Source of the DNA: Gemmobacter sp. 24YEA27
GTDB lineage: Bacteria > Pseudomonadota > Alphaproteobacteria > Rhodobacterales > Rhodobacteraceae
DNA: 64,000 nt
Reading direction: 5' to 3'
NCBI RefSeq assembly: GCF_030052995.1
Contig: NZ_JASJPW010000001.1
Coordinates: 1,974,001-2,038,000, forward strand
The position numbers were made by a program, and so were the translations under genes. Below are positions 1 to 8,092 of the stretch, in pieces. Within the stretch, counting starts at the first letter, position 1; each line of letters begins with the position of its first letter. Under the pieces are notes generated by a model. The model searched no databases. It had not been told where the DNA came from and saw only the letters and a list, made by a program, of their open reading frames with translations.

Positions 1-543
1 GCAGGCGCCCCAGCCACGCCGGAGCGTCTCGAGTGGCGTCTGGGTGCCTTCGGTTTCGCGGCATTGATAGGAAATCTGGTTGGCCACCCCGTTGCTGATA
101 TCCTTCAGCAGGGACAGCGTGTCGGTCGGGCGGCTGTAGACAAAGCCTTCGGCCCAGCGGAGGAGGTGACCTTCCGGATCAGCATATTGTGGCGCGGATA
201 ATGCGCCAAGATCGCTCCATTCGTCATCAGGGTAGCGGAAGGGCCAGTTTATCGCCGGAGCCGCGATGGAGAAGACGGGCCAGACCTGCGCCGTCAGCTC
301 GATCCGCGTCCGGCTCTCGATCTCGAGATAGGCCGCAGGGTCTGCGAATGTTGCTGTGGCAACGGTATTGCCCGCCACATCATGCGCCCAGGTCATGTCC
401 GCGTCCGGAGACACGGAAACGCTATGGGACAGCAGGCGCAGATCCCGCGATTCACGCGGGCGCAGCATCAGCCGGTGTTGCCCAAGAAAGACCTCGGTGC
501 GGTAGCGATAGAGCGTTTTGTGAAATGTTGTGAGAATGGTCAA
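1..543 (-). CDS. Transglutaminase-like family protein, N-terminal part (runs off the window)
   Basis: The frame is open from a TTG at 543 down to base 1, giving 181 residues. The N-terminus reads MTILTTFHKTLYRYRTEVFL and continues with HRLMLRPRESRDLRLLSH. This matches the beta-sandwich N-terminal domain of bacterial transglutaminase-like proteins, whose usual N-terminus contains a TxYRY segment and HRLxLRPR. The last visible residues are RRGWGAC. In this family the catalytic cysteine sits in such a G-x-C context, so the window probably ends on the nucleophile. No ATG is available in frame upstream, so TTG is the likely start; the ribosome binding site is weak. The substrate is unknown. Family assignment is fairly secure, the start is less so. 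Confidence 0.75.
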   Translation of the reverse strand, partial: MTILTTFHKTLYRYRTEVFLGQHRLMLRPRESRDLRLLSHSVSVSPDADMTWAHDVAGNTVATATFADPAAYLEIESRTRIELTAQVWPVFSIAAPAINWPFRYPDDEWSDLGALSAPQYADPEGHLLRWAEGFVYSRPTDTLSLLKDISNGVANQISYQCRETEGTQTPLETLRRGWGAC

Positions 544-592
544 CCGGCATCCAGTTCTGTCCTGTGGAGCAGCCCCGACGCCTGTGAGCTCC

Positions 593-1099
593 TCAGGTCT
601 TCCGGGGTGTTGCGTGATGGAGGTTTGCGGGGTTTTTCCAGGAATGCGATCCTTTGCAGCGTTTGCAGATGCGTTCGCCGAACCCTTCGCTCGGGAACGC
701 CGTCGCGCAACGCAGACAGAAACGCTCTTTCGGCGAATCCGCCAGGGCACGTTGCACAAGGGGCTCGTCCGGCACATCCGCGTTCATGGCTCTGTCGGCC
801 ACCCCGCACTCAGCCGCCCGCCCCCTGCCTCCCGCATCCGACCGCGCCCGGTCAGCCGCGCCTGATCTGCGGGCACGCGCCGGATCGGTTTCAGCATCCC
901 TGCCTCCCGGGCCTTTGTCGTCCCAAAGAGACCGCAGATCCGCCCCTGTAATGTTGCGCAGGCCTTCCACCCCGCCCGGTCGTTTATACCGTTCCTTGTG
1001 ACCGGCTTCGACGGCGCAGGCGACATGACGGCGGAGATCTGCTGCCACCTGGCCCCCGGGGCGGCGCCGGAGATCGGGGTTTCCCGGATCATCGCTCAT
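593..1099 (-). CDS. Small zinc-ribbon protein of unknown function
   Basis: Predicted 168 residues, starting MSDDPGNPDLRRRPGG. The middle is Arg/Ala/Gly-rich and low in complexity. The C-terminus carries two CxxC pairs in the pattern CLRC-x(11)-CKRC, with FPSEGFGER between them, which looks like a zinc ribbon. An upstream in-frame Met at 1183 exists, but ATG 1099 has an AGGGG ribosome binding site at good spacing and overlaps the stop of the preceding gene (1089-1370) by 11 bases, so translational coupling decides the start. It may bind nucleic acid or protein, but nothing here proves that. I do not recognise a characterised homologue. Confidence 0.6.
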   Translation of the reverse strand: MSDDPGNPDLRRRPGGQVAADLRRHVACAVEAGHKERYKRPGGVEGLRNITGADLRSLWDDKGPGGRDAETDPARARRSGAADRARSDAGGRGRAAECGVADRAMNADVPDEPLVQRALADSPKERFCLRCATAFPSEGFGERICKRCKGSHSWKNPANLHHATPRKT

Positions 1100-1370
1100 T
1101 TTGCGCGACCCCTGGCGGGCGTGGCGCCAGATCGCGGTATACGGCGGCTTCCAGGTCTTTCTCGGTGACGGGACGCATCTCATCCCGACCGGAGCGGTCG
1201 CTGACCATTATATAGGTTGAGGTTCTGCGCCAGGCCTCGAAACTCAGCCCCTGCAAAAGCTCTTCCTCGATGAGGATATCATAAGGCCCGGCGGGGAGCT
1301 GGTCCACGTAGCCGGGCAAGGTGAAGGAATGGGCGAAAGACACGCGCTTCCTGGATGACCGAATGTTCAT
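1089..1370 (-). CDS. Conserved hypothetical protein, 93 aa
   Basis: Starts MNIRSSRKRVSFAHSF, followed by TLPGYVDQLPAGPYDILIEE and ELLQGLSFEAWRRTSTYIMV. The phrase LPAGxYxxxxEEExxxGLSFxAxRR is typical of a short conserved alphaproteobacterial hypothetical family. It is soluble, with no signal peptide or membrane segment. ATG 1370 has a strong GGAGG six bases upstream; longer in-frame starts up to 1562 lack this. Its stop overlaps the start of the zinc-ribbon gene downstream, so the two form a coupled operon. Function unknown. Confidence 0.65.
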   Translation of the reverse strand: MNIRSSRKRVSFAHSFTLPGYVDQLPAGPYDILIEEELLQGLSFEAWRRTSTYIMVSDRSGRDEMRPVTEKDLEAAVYRDLAPRPPGVAQNER

Positions 1371-1649
1371 CTGTGGCCTCCGATCAGGTCTGAATGGCAT
1401 GCCCGAGCGTCGCGTCAGACCCGCAGACATGCGACGGCAAGGTCTGGTCAAACATAGGACAGGCGGGCAGGGCCGGGGCTGATGGGTGTTAGCTTTCTTT
1501 AAAAATACAGCAACATGGACGCAGGCGGTCGGATTTCCTGGGGCGGGCCGCCGATCTGGCACGGACCGGGTGAAAAACAGCCCAGGGCTGCCCGAATTGA
1601 TCCCCTGATGCGGCCCCGTGCCATCCGCCTGTCGTCCCGGCCAACCTGT
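1371..1649. other. Intergenic region between the small-gene operon and the Crp/Fnr gene
   Basis: No convincing gene. It lies upstream of the minus-strand pair 1370-593 and downstream of the minus-strand Crp/Fnr gene, so it should hold the promoter of the pair. I see no clear -35/-10 or FNR half-site palindrome. Confidence 0.4.
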
Positions 1650-2384
1650 TCAGCGCAACAGCGGGCCTTCATGATCCATATAGGCCGTATCGAAGCCCGC
1701 GAGGGATTGCAGCCGGGTCAGGTCGTTGAAGACAACCCTGCCTTTCTGGAAGGTGACCAGTCCGTCCTCCCGCAACTGCCGCAGCACCCGGTTGACATGG
1801 ATGGCGCTCAGGCCAAGCGCATCGGCCAGGTGGTATTGCGTCAGCGGGCAGGAGAACCCCGTCCTGTCGCCAACCCCGACTAGGTTCAGCCGTGCCCCGA
1901 GTTCCAGCAGCAGATGCGCCATACGCTCGACCGCCGAGCGGCGCCCAAGGTTGACCAGATGCTCGACCATCATCGCCTCGTCCCGCGAGGACGCCCAGAG
2001 CACAGCGGTTGCAAGCCGGGGCGCTCTGGCAAAGGCGCCGAGAATATCCGGCGCGAAGACCTCGGATGCTTCGATATCTGTCAGCGCCTCGAGGCTGAGG
2101 TCCGAGCTGCGAAACAGAATGCTGCGCAACCCCAGAAAATCGCCGGGAATCTGGAAGTTGATAACCTGACGCCCGCCATCAGGCAGCATCTTGTAAGAAC
2201 AGGCCCAGCCTTCGGCCAGGATAAAGGCGGAAGCGTTGGACTGGCCTTCATGCATCATCGTATGCCCGGCAGGAAAGGTTCTGCGCCGGTGATGAAAGCG
2301 CGCAAGCGTTTCCAGATCAGCCTCGGAGAGGGCCACAAAGGCCGAGAGTTTCCGGGTCAGGGCACTGCTTTCGACAAGCTTCAA
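1650..2384 (-). CDS. Crp/Fnr family transcriptional regulator
   Basis: A 244-residue regulator. A cyclic-nucleotide-binding-like beta-barrel occupies about residues 15-120 (FPAGHTMMHEGQ, ILAEGWACSYKMLPDGGRQV, IPGDFLG), then a long dimerisation helix around 125-165. The C-terminal winged helix-turn-helix has its recognition region at about 182-204 (TQYHLADALGLSAIHVNRVL). It lacks the N-terminal cysteine cluster of true FNR (only two scattered Cys), so it probably does not carry an oxygen-sensing [4Fe-4S] cluster. The ligand is unknown. It is divergent from the small gene and groEL on the plus strand and could control them, but I saw no operator. Confidence 0.9.
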   Translation of the reverse strand: MKLVESSALTRKLSAFVALSEADLETLARFHHRRRTFPAGHTMMHEGQSNASAFILAEGWACSYKMLPDGGRQVINFQIPGDFLGLRSILFRSSDLSLEALTDIEASEVFAPDILGAFARAPRLATAVLWASSRDEAMMVEHLVNLGRRSAVERMAHLLLELGARLNLVGVGDRTGFSCPLTQYHLADALGLSAIHVNRVLRQLREDGLVTFQKGRVVFNDLTRLQSLAGFDTAYMDHEGPLLR

Positions 2385-2536
2385 CGGCGTCTCCCGAAAA
2401 GGGGCGGAATGCAGAAATTGGATCGGTGAGGCTGCTCTGGATCAGTCCGCCCGGCAGAGCTTCCTGTCAGGATACAGCAGCGCATCGGGATTCTGTCTTG
2501 TCCTGATCCCTTATACACCAAAAAGGACCACGCGTG

Positions 2537-2779
2537 ATGCCCGTCCAGACAGATCATGCAGGTATGGCCGCGCTTGCCATCTGCGAGGCGCTTTTGCTGG
2601 CCATCAGTGACCACAGGCTTCTGCCCGAAAGCGAAATCGCCGGAATTTTGCGCGATGCGGCGGCGGCGCATGAAAATGCGGTGGGCGATACGGCAGAGAT
2701 GGAAATGCATCAGAGCGTTGCCTGCCTGATCAACGGGATCAATGCCGGCATGAACTCATCCGGTCTGCACCGGGGCTGA
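2537..2779 (+). CDS. Small conserved hypothetical protein, 80 aa
   Basis: Starts [20 protein letters not shown]. It is almost entirely alpha-helical and acidic, with segments [20 protein letters not shown] and [20 protein letters not shown] 2537 follows an AAAGGA Shine-Dalgarno; the GTG one codon earlier is less likely. It lies 130 bases upstream of groEL in the same direction and is probably cotranscribed with it. Proteins of this pattern are common in alphaproteobacteria without an assigned role. Function unknown. Confidence 0.6.
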   Translation: MPVQTDHAGMAALAICEALLLAISDHRLLPESEIAGILRDAAAAHENAVGDTAEMEMHQSVACLINGINAGMNSSGLHRG

Positions 2780-2909
2780 ACAGGGCGGACCTGCAAGTCC
2801 GCAGGGCTTTCCGGGGCACAGACCAGACGGCCCGCAGATGCGGCCATCCCCGGCGGTCGCAGGGGGTGTCCCCGCCTGCACGATATCGAAGCGCGAGGAG
2901 CAAAACAGC

Positions 2910-4490
2910 ATGTCTGCAAAAGATGTCATATTCGGCGATGAAGCCCGCAGCCGGATGATGAAAGGCATTGATATCCTTGCCGATACGGTCAGGATCACCC
3001 TTGGCCCAAAGGGGCGAAACGTCATCCTGGACCGGAACCATGCGCCGCCGCGCATCGCCAAGGACGGCGTGACTGTGGCGCAGGAAATCGAGCTTTCGGA
3101 CAGGTTCGGCAATATGGGCGCGCACCTCGTTCGGGAGGTGGCATCCCGCACTCATGACGAGGCCGGAGACGGCACAACGACCGCCACGGTGCTCGCGCAG
3201 GCCATTGTCCGTGAAGGCATGAAAGCCGTGGCCGCCGGCATGAACCCGATGGATCTGAAGCGCGGCATTGACAGGGCCGTGCGTCTCGCGGTCACAGGTC
3301 TCAGGGATATGTCGCGCCCGGTCACTGACAGTGACGAGATTGTCCGTGTCGGCACGATCTCGGCCAATGGCGACGCGGCCATCGGCCGCCAGATCGCGGA
3401 TGCGATGCAGCGGGTTGGCAAAGAGGGCGTGATCACCGTCGAAGACGCCAGAGGCAGGGAGACCACGACCGAAATGGTGGAAGGCATGCAATTCGACCGC
3501 GGCTGGCTGAGCCCCCATTTCATCACCGATCCGCAGCAGATGAGTGTCGTGCTTGAAGACGGTGTGATCCTGCTGCTCGACAGCAAATTGTCGGCGCTGA
3601 AACCGATGCTGCCGCTGCTTGAGGAGGTGCTGGAGGCCGACAGGCCGCTTCTGCTCGTCGCCGAAGACATCAGTGGCGAGGCGCTTGCGATGCTGGTCGT
3701 CAACAGGCTCCGGGCGGGGCTGAAGGTTGTCGCGGTGAAATCTCCCGGCTTCGGTGAAAGCCGCAAGGCCATGCTGGAGGATCTTGCGATTCTCACCGGG
3801 GGCGAGGTGATCTCGGCCGATCTGGGAACGCGGCTTGAGGATGTGACCCTGGCCCGGCTGGGCAAGGCGAGGAAAATCCTCGTCAGTAAGGACGCCACGA
3901 CCATCATCGACGGCCAGGGGGACAAGGCGGCAATCGCCGCACGGGTCAGCCGGATCCGCGGGCAGATCGCGGAGCAGGTTTCGGATTATGACAAAGAGAA
4001 ACTGCAGGAACGCCTGGCACGTCTTGCTGGCGGCATTGCCGTGATCCGTGTCGGCGGCGCCACCGAGACCGAGGTGACCGAACGCAAGGACAGGATTGAT
4101 GATGCGATCCATGCAACACGCGCGGCGGTCGAAGAGGGGGTGGTCCCCGGTGGCGGGGTGGCGCTTTTGCTTGCGGGCAAGCTGTTGGCGGATCTGAAAG
4201 GGGACAATCCCGATCAGGATGCCGGGATCAGGATCATCCGCAGGGCGCTGCAGGCCCCCTTGCGCCAGATTGCCGTGAACGCCGGAGCCGATGGGGCCGT
4301 CATCGCGGGGAAGATCTCTGAGGTCGGACGTCCCGGCTATGGCTATGATGCGCAGACCGGAACCTTTGTCGACATGTTCGAGGCGGGGATCCTGGACCCG
4401 GCCAGGGTGGTGCGTATCGCACTGGAAGATGCCGCATCGGTTGCGGGCCTTCTGATCACCACAGAAGTGATGATCGCCGAGCACCGGTGA
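2910..4490 (+). CDS. groEL: GroEL-like 60 kDa chaperonin, lone copy without Gly/Met tail
   Basis: A 526-residue chaperonin. The equatorial ATP site is intact ([10 protein letters not shown] about 31-40, [10 protein letters not shown] 51-60, GDGTTT 86-91). The apical domain reads [11 protein letters not shown] and [14 protein letters not shown], and the catalytic-aspartate region is [18 protein letters not shown] 2910 is preceded by GAGGAG. Two things differ from a housekeeping GroEL. The C-terminus stops at [13 protein letters not shown] without the GGM repeats, so the protein is about 20 residues short. There is also no groES beside it. It is therefore probably a paralogue of the main groESL copy elsewhere, possibly for particular clients or conditions, with GroES supplied in trans. 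Confidence 0.93.
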   Translation: MSAKDVIFGDEARSRMMKGIDILADTVRITLGPKGRNVILDRNHAPPRIAKDGVTVAQEIELSDRFGNMGAHLVREVASRTHDEAGDGTTTATVLAQAIVREGMKAVAAGMNPMDLKRGIDRAVRLAVTGLRDMSRPVTDSDEIVRVGTISANGDAAIGRQIADAMQRVGKEGVITVEDARGRETTTEMVEGMQFDRGWLSPHFITDPQQMSVVLEDGVILLLDSKLSALKPMLPLLEEVLEADRPLLLVAEDISGEALAMLVVNRLRAGLKVVAVKSPGFGESRKAMLEDLAILTGGEVISADLGTRLEDVTLARLGKARKILVSKDATTIIDGQGDKAAIAARVSRIRGQIAEQVSDYDKEKLQERLARLAGGIAVIRVGGATETEVTERKDRIDDAIHATRAAVEEGVVPGGGVALLLAGKLLADLKGDNPDQDAGIRIIRRALQAPLRQIAVNAGADGAVIAGKISEVGRPGYGYDAQTGTFVDMFEAGILDPARVVRIALEDAASVAGLLITTEVMIAEHR

Positions 4491-4496
4491 AGACGC

Positions 4497-4544
4497 AGCG
4501 CTGCCGGCAAGATCTTCTGCCGCGTTGCCGGCCCCGGCAGCGCT
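4497..4544. terminator. Inverted repeat after groEL
   Basis: Perfect 11-base arms (AGCGCTGCCGG / CCGGCAGCGCT) begin 7 bases after the groEL stop and are separated by 26 bases. There is no U-tract, so this is either an imperfect terminator or an mRNA 3' protective hairpin. Confidence 0.4.
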
Positions 4545-4779
4545 CTGGCGGTCTGAATCTGTCGAATTTCGGCAAGGACCCTGAAACCTCGCAGCCAATC
4601 CTAACATCGATCAGCCCCGGGGGGCCGGCCAGCCTGTAAGAGTGACTGACCCGGACGGAGTGGTTCAGGTCGCCACTGACCTCAGATCAATCTCTCTGGC
4701 TGCAAGACAATATCTGCCGGTGATCCGCATCCGCTCATTTTTTTCGCCCACGACGCCTGCATCCTGAAAGGACGCAAAG

Positions 4780-5133
4780 ATGACACCTCCTGAATGGCTC
4801 AAACCCGGCATTTATGGCGCTATCCTCGGCGGTATCACGGTGGCTGTGATCGGCTTCGGATGGGCGGGATGGTCTACCGCAGGCGGCGCCAGCCGAATGG
4901 CACAGACCGCGGCGAGCGAGCAGACCGTTGCCGCCCTTGTCCCGGTCTGTCTGGCAATGTCTGCCGCCGATCCCGAGCGTGTGACCAAGATCGCGACGAT
5001 CCGCCAGGCGACAACTCCTGGCAGGCGCGATGCGCTGATTGCGACCGGCTGGGCGACGATGCCCGGACGTGAAGCGCCGGATCGCGCTCTTGCGACCGCA
5101 TGCCTCGCCGCGCTGGAGCTTCCCACCGCCTGA
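4780..5133 (+). CDS. Conserved membrane-anchored hypothetical protein, 117 aa
   Basis: Starts MTPPEWLKPGIYGAILGG. One N-terminal transmembrane helix spans about residues 11-32 (GAILGGITVAVIGFGWAGW). A periplasmic or cytoplasmic helical part follows, with VPVCLAMSAADPERVTKIAT, RRDALIATGWATMPG and ALATACLAALE. ATG 4780 has AAAGGACG upstream. This pattern recurs in many alphaproteobacteria as a single-helix protein of unknown role; the two conserved Cys (in PVCLAM and ATACLAAL) may form a disulfide. It stands alone after groEL. Confidence 0.65.
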   Translation: MTPPEWLKPGIYGAILGGITVAVIGFGWAGWSTAGGASRMAQTAASEQTVAALVPVCLAMSAADPERVTKIATIRQATTPGRRDALIATGWATMPGREAPDRALATACLAALELPTA

Positions 5134-5532
5134 TCGCGGCTCTGATCATATAAGATTTCGATCAGGCCGGCGCATTGTGCGGCCCGATTGCCTGGTCCTG
5201 CAGCGCGCCCCGGGATCATCCCGGGCGCGCTGGCGTTTGCGCAGGGGCAGATCTTCGGCACGGAACACCATGTGCAGAGCCGCCGCGTCTCAGATCTTTG
5301 CACCGGCCAGGCGGCACTGCGCGATGATCCCGACCCATCCCCTGGCGCGCAAAACTGCACGACCGCACGCTGGAGGCGCGGATCCGGCGGCGACGCTTTT
5401 CGGGTGGCCCTTTGTCACTTTCCACGGGAAAAACCAGAGGCAGATGACATCGGATCCATGCCCTTTCATCTGTCCTTAAATATTCCTGGGGACGCGGCAA
5501 AGCCGCGCGGGGCAGGGCCTCCGACTGGGCCC
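5134..5532. other. Gene-free stretch with a strong hairpin and a repeat copy
   Basis: About 400 bases without a supportable gene. It holds a long hairpin at 5201-5232 (CAGCGCGCC... / ...GGGCGCGCTG, one bulged C), probably ending the upstream gene, and a partial copy of the dispersed repeat from about 5441. Open frames across it lack codon bias and homology. Confidence 0.5.
5441..5490. repeat. Dispersed repeat, partial copy A
   Basis: CAGATGACAT is followed about 17 bases later by TTCATCTGTCCTTAAATATT and CCTGGGG, then a GCGGC-AAA-GCCGC hairpin at 5495-5507. It is a degenerate version of the paired element seen at 20.8, 28.3 and 29.8 kb, located beyond the stop of the DUF1289 gene. Confidence 0.6.
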
Positions 5533-5883
5533 TTAATCCTCGCCCCGGCCGAGCCGGGCCGCGCGGCCACCCCGGCGCTTTACCAGCGAGGCCGCGCGCG
5601 AGGGAAGCTCATCCATGATGCGCCGGCGCTCGGAGGCGGTGATCGAAGACCAGGCGCCGATTTCGGAAAGCGAGCGGTAGCATCCGACGCAGATCTTCGC
5701 GTCGGAATGGATCACACAGATCTTCACGCAGGGGCTCTCGATCTCGTTGCGGGCCCAGATGTCGTCCTTCACGATATGCCTTTCTGCCTTCAGCCCCGGA
5801 TCTTTGGTCATGCGGTCACCGGTCATGCGGTCACCGGTCCGGCGGTCATCGGACATCTGGTTATCGGCACCGCGCTCATCCAT
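5533..5883 (-). CDS. DUF1289 (Fe-S-type Cys motif) protein
   Basis: Up to 116 residues. The DUF1289 core reads [20 protein letters not shown] then [20 protein letters not shown], with four cysteines in the C-x3-C-x8-C-x2-C spacing of this small metal- or Fe-S-binding family, followed by [11 protein letters not shown] 5883 overlaps the ruvX stop (ATGGATGA), which favours coupling. The first 30 residues are a low-complexity tail built from a repeated TGDRM unit, so a later Met could be the true start. It is the last gene of the ccmI-ruvX-DUF1289 run. Function is unproven for the family. Confidence 0.8.
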   Translation of the reverse strand: MDERGADNQMSDDRRTGDRMTGDRMTKDPGLKAERHIVKDDIWARNEIESPCVKICVIHSDAKICVGCYRSLSEIGAWSSITASERRRIMDELPSRAASLVKRRGGRAARLGRGED

Positions 5884-6352
5884 GGCGCGCGATCTGGTCC
5901 AGCCGGTCCAGCGCGCCTTGCAGAATATAGCCCGCCGCCACCGCGTCGATCACCTCTTTCCGACGCTTTCTCGACGCATCCGCCTCAAGCAGCGCCCTTT
6001 CTGCCGCAACTGTCGACAGCCGCTCGTCCCACCAGGTGATCGGCAGCGGCGTCAGCTTTTCCAGATTGCGGGCAAAGGCGCGGGTCGATTGTGCCCTTGG
6101 CCCCTCGCTGCCATCCATGTTCAGCGGCAGGCCCAGCACGATCGCCTTCCCCTCGCGCGCCTTTATCAGCTCCAGCAGCCGCGCCGCATCGAGGGTGAAT
6201 TTCTCGCGCCGGATCACCAGGGTCGGCGTGGCGACCGAGCGGCGCAGGTCCGAGATCGCGACGCCGATGGTTTTGGTGCCCAGATCCAGACCGATGATCG
6301 CGCCGGAGGGCGGCAGTTCGGCCATCAGCCCCGAGATATCATCAAGGATCAT
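5876..6352 (-). CDS. ruvX: RuvX/YqgF pre-16S rRNA nuclease, putative Holliday junction resolvase
   Basis: A 158-residue RNase H-fold nuclease. The first catalytic strand is [19 protein letters not shown] (Asp 23), the middle strand is [14 protein letters not shown], then [12 protein letters not shown], and the late acidic motif is [12 protein letters not shown]. YqgF proteins process the 5' end of 16S rRNA and have been proposed as resolvases. The start ATG overlaps the end of ccmI by 11 bases, and the gene overlaps DUF1289 at its 3' end, so all three are translated as one tight operon. Confidence 0.92.
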   Translation of the reverse strand: MILDDISGLMAELPPSGAIIGLDLGTKTIGVAISDLRRSVATPTLVIRREKFTLDAARLLELIKAREGKAIVLGLPLNMDGSEGPRAQSTRAFARNLEKLTPLPITWWDERLSTVAAERALLEADASRKRRKEVIDAVAAGYILQGALDRLDQIARHG

Positions 6353-7775
6353 GGGGAAACCTCTGCTGGGGGATGGCTTTGGCGGCGGCTTCGATCAGCG
6401 CGCGCTCAGGGGCCTCAGCCCCCCCGGACCCCTCCGGCCAGGCGCTGCGGGCGTGATCGAGCATGTCCTGCGCCTCGTCCAACCGGCCCAGCACCACAAG
6501 GCCGCGGATCAGCTGCGCCCATTCTGCGCCCGAGCCGCCCTCGCTTTGCAGCCGCGCACTGAGGCCCGCAACCATGCCCGCTGCCATCTCGCCGATCTCG
6601 GCCTCGCTCTTACCGGCGGCGGCCGCGATGTCTTCGGCACCTGGCCCACGCAGCGCTGTGTCCCGGGCGGCGGGTTCTGCGGCATCTGCCTCGGGCAGCT
6701 GATAATCCCAGGCCCCGGCAAACCAGGCCGCAGCCCGGATCTGATCGCGCAGGCGCGGCACCCAGAAGCCATCCTGCGGCCCCTGTTCGATCAGCGGCCG
6801 CCAGAGCGCGAAGGCCCGGTCCGGCCGCCCGCCCTGGGCATAGAGCTCGCCGGCAAAGAGGAAGAGGGGGCCGGTGGCCTCGCTGACCGGCGGCAGCGCC
6901 GTCAGCACCGCGCGGTCCTCGCCCTGGGGCTGGAAGCCCTGGGCTGCGGCCAGCAAAAGATCCGCCACCCGGTCCAGCGCGGCGCGCCCGTCAAGGCCAA
7001 GGCCCCGGACCACCTCGGCCTCGGCCTCGGGCGAGACATAGCCAGAGGCCTGTTCCACCAGCAAAAGTGTCAGAAAGCTGTAATCGGTTGCACTGGCCTC
7101 AGCGCCGCGCACCTCGATCAGACGCCGCTGCGCGAGGATCGCATCGGCGTAATTCCCCAGCCGCGCTTCGATGGTTGCGCGCAGCCCGAGGCCCTGGAGG
7201 TTGTCAGTCACCGCCGGATCCACCGTTTCGCGCAGCTTTTGCAGCGGCTCGACCATATCCGGCTCCGGCTCGGCCGGGATGATCGGGGGAAGATTTGCGA
7301 CATAGACCGCCTGTGAGGGCCGGGTTGCCATGCGGGATTCAGCTTCGGCCAGCCGCGTCGCCATTGGCAGATCAGGCTGACCGGGCCGCCCGAGCTGCAG
7401 ATAAAGAAAGACCGCCCCCGCCACTGCAAGCACGATCACCCCCGCCGCCAGCACCAGATCGCGCGACGAGCCCGCACCCGATACCGCGCGCCGGTTCAGA
7501 CGGTCTGCCTCCAGCAGACGGCGCCCGATTTCAGCCTTAAGCCGCTGCGCCTCGGCCCCGGTGAGCCCCCCGCGTGCCTCTTCCTGCCCGATCCCGGCAA
7601 GCTGCTGGCGATAAAGGCTGATATCGCGTGCGAGTTCTGGTTCCGGCGGGGTGCGACGGGCAAAGAACAGGCTGAGGGTCAGGAGGATCGCAATCCCGCC
7701 CGCAAGCATCGCCGCCACCATCCAGAACCCGGTGGCATCGCCCAGTCCATCCATCATCCGCCCCATCATCCGCAC
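6342..7775 (-). CDS. ccmI: Cytochrome c maturation protein CcmI
   Basis: A 477-residue protein. An N-terminal helix (about 16-38, [20 protein letters not shown]) is followed by the family hallmark [20 protein letters not shown] and [21 protein letters not shown] second transmembrane segment spans about 105-128 ([20 protein letters not shown]), then a long periplasmic TPR-like region with repeated Ala-rich helices. CcmI binds apocytochrome c and hands it to the CcmF/H haem ligation complex. It lies 26 kb from ccmABCDG in this window, a common split. The start could be one of several nearby Met codons. Confidence 0.9.
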   Translation of the reverse strand: MRMMGRMMDGLGDATGFWMVAAMLAGGIAILLTLSLFFARRTPPEPELARDISLYRQQLAGIGQEEARGGLTGAEAQRLKAEIGRRLLEADRLNRRAVSGAGSSRDLVLAAGVIVLAVAGAVFLYLQLGRPGQPDLPMATRLAEAESRMATRPSQAVYVANLPPIIPAEPEPDMVEPLQKLRETVDPAVTDNLQGLGLRATIEARLGNYADAILAQRRLIEVRGAEASATDYSFLTLLLVEQASGYVSPEAEAEVVRGLGLDGRAALDRVADLLLAAAQGFQPQGEDRAVLTALPPVSEATGPLFLFAGELYAQGGRPDRAFALWRPLIEQGPQDGFWVPRLRDQIRAAAWFAGAWDYQLPEADAAEPAARDTALRGPGAEDIAAAAGKSEAEIGEMAAGMVAGLSARLQSEGGSGAEWAQLIRGLVVLGRLDEAQDMLDHARSAWPEGSGGAEAPERALIEAAAKAIPQQRFPHDP

Positions 7776-8092
7776 ATCAACCCTCTGGGTGATGTAATGG
7801 TTTTACCGGCTTTGCAAAAGCCCGCGCTGCCGGGCCAATCGACGCAGCCCGGCACGCGGGTACATGCCTGCGGTCTTGCCGGGGCCTCCACGAGGTCGCG
7901 GTGTCGCAATTTTCCCGATTGTGCCGCGTGAAGGCGGTGGCGTTTTCCAGCTGTCGGGCAGAAGATAAGAGGCCGGATTCCGGGCCTGCATTCCCCGACC
8001 GCCCTGGTCACGACTACGGGCCGGGCAGGGGCATGAGCGGAAATCGGAGGCTATGAAAGCGACATGCGAAACGCGCGGCGGAGGTTCACCAG
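7776..8092. other. Divergent regulatory region between ccmI and soxB
   Basis: 317 bases between the minus-strand ccmI and the plus-strand sarcosine oxidase operon, so both promoters should lie here. A 62-codon basic open frame on the minus strand (7803-7991) is not convincing. I looked for a glycine-riboswitch-like fold before soxB and did not find one. Confidence 0.45.

Noticed and set aside
5188..6039. Plus-strand open frame of 283 codons over DUF1289
   Set aside because: Antisense to a conserved family and crosses a repeat and hairpin; no homology.
7803..7991. 62-codon basic open frame between ccmI and soxB
   Set aside because: The Shine-Dalgarno-like bases abut the ATG, codon bias is weak and I know no homologue; it lies in an expected promoter region.
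7776..8092. Possible glycine or folate riboswitch before the sarcosine oxidase operon
   Set aside because: No conserved riboswitch core could be read.
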